DNA from: Lingula anatina
Taxonomy: Eukaryota > Brachiopoda > Lingulata > Lingulida > Lingulidae
Assembly (NCBI RefSeq): GCF_001039355.2
Contig: NW_019776041.1
Span: forward strand, 108,217-131,301
Direction: 5' to 3'
DNA length: 23,085 nt
Shown here: in pieces, positions 19,231 to 23,085 of the stretch
How positions within the stretch are numbered: the stretch's first letter is position 1
Layout: the number at the start of each line of letters is the position of its first letter
Position numbers and translations under genes: made by a program
Notes under the pieces: model-generated
What the model saw: the letters and a program-made list of their open reading frames with translations, nothing else
The model's database searches: none
What the model was told of the DNA's origin: nothing

Positions 19231-19400
19231 TCAGGCCCGTAGCCAGGGGGGGTTCGGGGGGTTCGAAAGAACCGCCCTTTTTGCTGGGAAAAGGTCCACT
19301 CTGGGTAAAATTTGATCTAGGTACATGAAGTTTTTATGGGAAAAGGTCCACTTTTTCAGAAAAAGAACCCCCCTTTTGAAATTGCTGGCTACGGGCCTGA
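19231..19400. mobile_element. MITE with CCCGTAGCC-type ends, 170 bp
   Basis: TCAGGCCCGTAGCCAG at the left and CTGGCTACGGGCCTGA at the right are perfect 16-bp inverted repeats, flanked by ATA on both sides (possible target duplication). G-runs next to the left end face C-runs at the right. AAAAGGTCCACT occurs twice inside. No coding capacity. A second partial copy (20052-20154) lies in the duplicated block. Confidence 0.9.
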
Positions 19401-20050
19401 ATATGGTGATTAATGTGCAGTGGTTCTTTAAAATAGAATAGACATCAGTCCAATATGTTCACCATTCTCTCCTTGTGATAAAACCCGGATGATATTTATT
19501 TTAATTGGACAACTGCTGATTTAATCTTGGGATGTAGTAGATTAAAATTTGGTCTGAAGTCTTATTTTTGTGACATGGGCCCACCATGTTGTGTTTGTTG
19601 TGATTGGTTTAAACTTGGTTTTAATATCATATGAGCATGGAACTAAAGCCATCTCAAAATTTATGCAGTTTACTTTAGTTTGTATTTCACAAAAAGACTT
19701 CAGTTCTTGGATTGAACTTAGACTGCTAAAATCAAATACATGTAGCTACCTACGTGAAGTTTTTACAATGTAGGTTTAAGAGCTTTAAAGAATGATTGAC
19801 CCAAAATAAATTTGCTTGACATTCTTAAGTGTGATATTGAAAGATCTTCATCAAGACAAACACTGTTCAGTTAGCTTATTTAAGAGACTGAAAATAGAGG
19901 TAAGCAGCCTCAAAAGTTTCTTTCTGCAGCTTAGTCTGTTAAGGCTAAGTAAGCTAAAATATTAGCCCCAAGACTTACTAATTATTTTTGTGAAACAAGT
20001 CCTTTTGTTCAAAATGGATGTGTTATGTTCTCCAAACTAGATTTGGTCAT
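19298..20050. repeat. First copy of a 753-bp perfect direct duplication
   Basis: Matches 20052-20804 at an offset of 754, with no difference found by eye. The copies are separated only by one N at 20051. The left edge lies inside the MITE and the right edge is the arbitrary point ATTTGGTCAT. This is what two overlapping contig ends joined without merging would look like. Confidence 0.95.
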
Positions 20051-20051
20051 N

Positions 20052-20804
20052 ACTCTGGGTAAAATTTGATCTAGGTACATGAAGTTTTTATGGGAAAAGG
20101 TCCACTTTTTCAGAAAAAGAACCCCCCTTTTGAAATTGCTGGCTACGGGCCTGAATATGGTGATTAATGTGCAGTGGTTCTTTAAAATAGAATAGACATC
20201 AGTCCAATATGTTCACCATTCTCTCCTTGTGATAAAACCCGGATGATATTTATTTTAATTGGACAACTGCTGATTTAATCTTGGGATGTAGTAGATTAAA
20301 ATTTGGTCTGAAGTCTTATTTTTGTGACATGGGCCCACCATGTTGTGTTTGTTGTGATTGGTTTAAACTTGGTTTTAATATCATATGAGCATGGAACTAA
20401 AGCCATCTCAAAATTTATGCAGTTTACTTTAGTTTGTATTTCACAAAAAGACTTCAGTTCTTGGATTGAACTTAGACTGCTAAAATCAAATACATGTAGC
20501 TACCTACGTGAAGTTTTTACAATGTAGGTTTAAGAGCTTTAAAGAATGATTGACCCAAAATAAATTTGCTTGACATTCTTAAGTGTGATATTGAAAGATC
20601 TTCATCAAGACAAACACTGTTCAGTTAGCTTATTTAAGAGACTGAAAATAGAGGTAAGCAGCCTCAAAAGTTTCTTTCTGCAGCTTAGTCTGTTAAGGCT
20701 AAGTAAGCTAAAATATTAGCCCCAAGACTTACTAATTATTTTTGTGAAACAAGTCCTTTTGTTCAAAATGGATGTGTTATGTTCTCCAAACTAGATTTGG
20801 TCAT
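20052..20804. repeat. Second copy of the 753-bp duplication
   Basis: Identical to the block on the left side of the N, and sequence after it (TTCTTTCACATCC) is unique. A 67-codon open frame appears once in each copy and has no recognised similarity. Confidence 0.95.
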
Positions 20805-21780
20805 TTCTTTCACATCCAGCTAGGACCATTCCTAATATACTGAGCTATGACATTCTGGCATTTGATTGGCTTGCATGTATGCCTTTTTTTTTTCAAATTA
20901 CATTTGTATTTTATAAAAATTGTACTATGTTACATGTAGCAGACATTCCTGTCTTAGAGCTTCAGTTCATAAATTGTTGGAATCTTTATTTTTAAGATAA
21001 AATGTAGTCTGAATATTAGTTAGGTTGTATTTTTATTTATTATAGTCTTTATTAAATTTTTTTATTGCACTTGTACATTTGTTCACTAAGTTTCAGATTT
21101 TTTAGAATTATTTTGAAAACAAAAAATTGTATATCAATGATAAATTATGTATAAGAAAAAAGAAAACTGGAGGTTGTATCTGTAAATAAATGAATCTGAA
21201 AGGGTAAATTTGCATTTGTTCTGTTATAATTGTATTGTGAATGAGTAATGATTTTATTGAAGACTTAGAATTGGACATTTCAATACACAAAACAAGTTTG
21301 CAGTTCAAAGTTAAATTAGATGAGCATGGTTTGGTGTTCTCACCCCACTAAGTGAAAAATATTTGAAGTCTGAAAACCTTAATTAAATTTCATTATCATC
21401 CCCACTAATGCATTCTACTGAATGCTTGTATAACTTGATGGAATTTGCTTGTATAACTTGATGGCACATTAAATGCACTGCACTAATATAAAAAGGTTAA
21501 TGCATTCAAATGTAAATAAGTATAACTACTTTATTTTAAAGGATAAATTACATTTGCGTCAGCTCTGATTATCAGTGTGGAATGTGGTTATTTTATGTGG
21601 TCCGAAAACGAATCCACAAATCGGGGCATTTACGTGTACTAAATAGTTGGGGTCAAGATAAAAATGCCAAAATCCTGACCTCTAAAGATAATGACCTATG
21701 GCAAGCGCAGAACAAAAAAAATAAAATATTTACAACGTCATCATTGTAAATACATCAAAGTTTAAGCATATCTTTTACAC
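20805..21780. other. AT-rich intergenic stretch
   Basis: No gene or element seen. It contains AATAAA at 21185-21190 and a 23-bp tandem duplication of TGCTTGTATAACTTGATGG at about 21424-21466. Confidence 0.6.
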
Positions 21781-21809
21781 TTATGTCCTTTGTTGGATGA
21801 AGCGACAGC

Positions 21810-21950
21810 AGGCTCTCACACGTGCACATTTTTTTTTAACATTCTGGCAAGCGTCCAAGAAAGCTGAAGGGGCTCGTCACGTTGAACGATATTTCAACCA
21901 ATCAGAACACAGAATTTGTACCCCTCCTCCCTTCATGACCTTGAACAACG
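21810..21950 (+). promoter_or_regulatory. Candidate promoter: E-box, CCAAT box and TGACCTTGA site
   Basis: CACGTG at 21819-21824, AACCAATCAG (CCAAT 21898-21902, good NF-Y match) and TGACCTTGA at 21936-21944, the complement of the extended TCAAGGTCA half-site bound by ERR/NR5A-type receptors. The segment is richer in GC than its surroundings and lies 110-240 bp before a strong donor. No TATA box is seen at a fitting place. Activity is inferred. Confidence 0.45.
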
Positions 21951-21984
21951 GCGAAGACTTCTCAAACCCAAGGCTAACGTTGAC

Positions 21985-22058
21985 TGTAGAAGGTTCGGAG
22001 CATTCTTAAAGTAATAAGTGAAGATTACATCTGATCATTCTGAAGTTTATTCCTAAAG
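21985..22058 (+). other. Candidate untranslated first exon of a next + strand gene
   Basis: The sequence ends CCTAAAG|GTGAGT, a near-consensus donor, with stops in all frames before it. With a CCAAT box about 90-160 bp upstream, a 5' UTR exon is a reasonable reading. The left edge is a guess and no downstream exon is visible in the window. Confidence 0.4.
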
Positions 22059-23085
22059 GTGAGTAACTTGTGTAAGGTATTTAATTTGGAGTACTAAGTT
22101 AGTATCTTTAAGCTTAAGTGGTTGTCAAGACGAATTTAGGGACTGAAAATTCCGCGCCCCACGTGGCGGAATGTTTACTTTGTGAACTGCTTTGTGTGTT
22201 TGATTTTTTTAATTGTATTTTAACCTTGACGAACAAAACGGGTTAAAAGGGATTTCTTTTCATTAGTAGTTGAGTGTTGTTGCACATTCTGTTTATGATT
22301 TTTTATTTTTATAAGTATATAAGATGCTAATTTATTATAATGAATATTACTCGGGTCATTATACTGTATGTGTACTATATAAGGTCATTCACTGATCCAC
22401 TTACCAGAGCGAAAATCAATATTTGAAGAACGGACTTAAATCGAACGAAGTCAAGTCGCAATATTGCTTTAACTGACCAGTACGTCATTCTGCTCGAAAT
22501 GCGTTAATTTGGCAAAAACCCAAACATTTGTGAACAGACGCTGAATTGCAAATATGTACAATACGCCAGCGTTCCCTTGACAATGACAGTAGAGTAAGCC
22601 CATAGGAATGATAACTTTTAAAGAAATTTATAAACCACTCCAAGATTGTAGGGTGAGTTCGCATTCTCAGTAATTTTGGAAAACTAATAAATGGCGTTTT
22701 TCCTAAAAAGGACAATGGACATAATTTCGTCATTGTTGACATTTTTCCAGTCCGCTGAACAATTATGCAACCTTTATTTATAGACACTTGCCAAATGTTG
22801 GCCTCTTGCCAAGAACTTAAAGATCATTATCAATTGATACCTGGCGTTCACATTTTTTAACAAATAATGCCTAAATTTCCTGCATCCAGTAGTCAATTGC
22901 TCCTATCTTTATGGATATCAAGTTCATTAAGAAATGGCATGTGCTTATCTTAATCTATCTTAATCTAAATTCTTATGAGGCAAGTAATATCTTTGCATGT
23001 AACGTCCACTCTGTGAATGACCAGGGGACCCTCTGCATAGCCCACAGTGGCACTGGAGTTAGTTATCAGATGTTGACCCCACGTT
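22059..23085. other. Possible first intron of the next gene, or intergenic DNA
   Basis: Contains a short palindromic E-box, ATTCCGCG-CCCCACGTGG-CGGAAT (22149-22171), and TATATAAG at 22376-22383. No coding exon with supporting splice phase was found. Confidence 0.4.

Noticed and set aside
19570-20527. Two identical 67-codon frames as a tandem gene pair
   Set aside because: They are the two copies of the likely assembly duplication, and the peptide has no recognised similarity.
22376-22383. TATA box (TATATAAG)
   Set aside because: No transcript or exon signal follows at the right distance, and such strings are frequent in this AT-rich DNA.

Overview
The window is nuclear DNA of an animal, most likely a mollusc or another lophotrochozoan marine invertebrate. 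It is AT-rich, with short exons, GT-AG introns of up to about 3.5 kb, many microsatellites, AGGTCA-rich minisatellites and several 110-225 bp inverted-repeat elements of MITE type, one carrying the CCCGTAGCC terminal motif that I recall as common in marine invertebrate genomes. The phylum is an inference. Nothing prokaryotic or viral was seen.

One gene dominates. Twenty-three exons on the + strand (663-18317) join with matching splice phase at every junction. They give 1012 codons and a TGA stop, and the 5' part of the gene lies off the window. The protein reads as a large intracellular, alpha-helical (HEAT/ARM-like) scaffold. Window residues 1-246 are helical, with a basic Ser/Arg-rich insert; about 247-460 form a Ser/Pro/Gln-rich linker; about 460-829 are helical again. 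An acidic, Ser-rich tail (about 830-957) ends in an Asp-Trp-Asp-Ser-Trp motif and is followed by a short helical C-terminus. I did not recognise the family, so no gene symbol is given.

Layout: 1-322 is a 146/144-bp tandem repeat with perfect DR1 nuclear-receptor-type sites; 663-2413 holds exons 1-5; 2414-5900 is the largest intron (TTTA microsatellite, inverted-repeat element, 42-bp minisatellite, TG microsatellite); 5901-12332 holds exons 6-13 with a 17-bp minisatellite and two inverted-repeat elements in introns; 12333-12998 is an intron with a run of 53 G, an inverted-repeat element and a tandem repeat; 12999-18317 holds exons 14-23, with a partial duplication of exon 17, a long TA tract and a TTA-flanked element. 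After the stop come the 3' UTR with a polyA signal at 18910, a MITE at 19231-19400, a 753-bp perfect duplication across a single N (almost certainly an unmerged contig overlap), AT-rich intergenic DNA, and near 21.8-22.06 kb a CCAAT-box region followed by a strong splice donor. That last segment may be the promoter and untranslated first exon of a second + strand gene continuing to the right.
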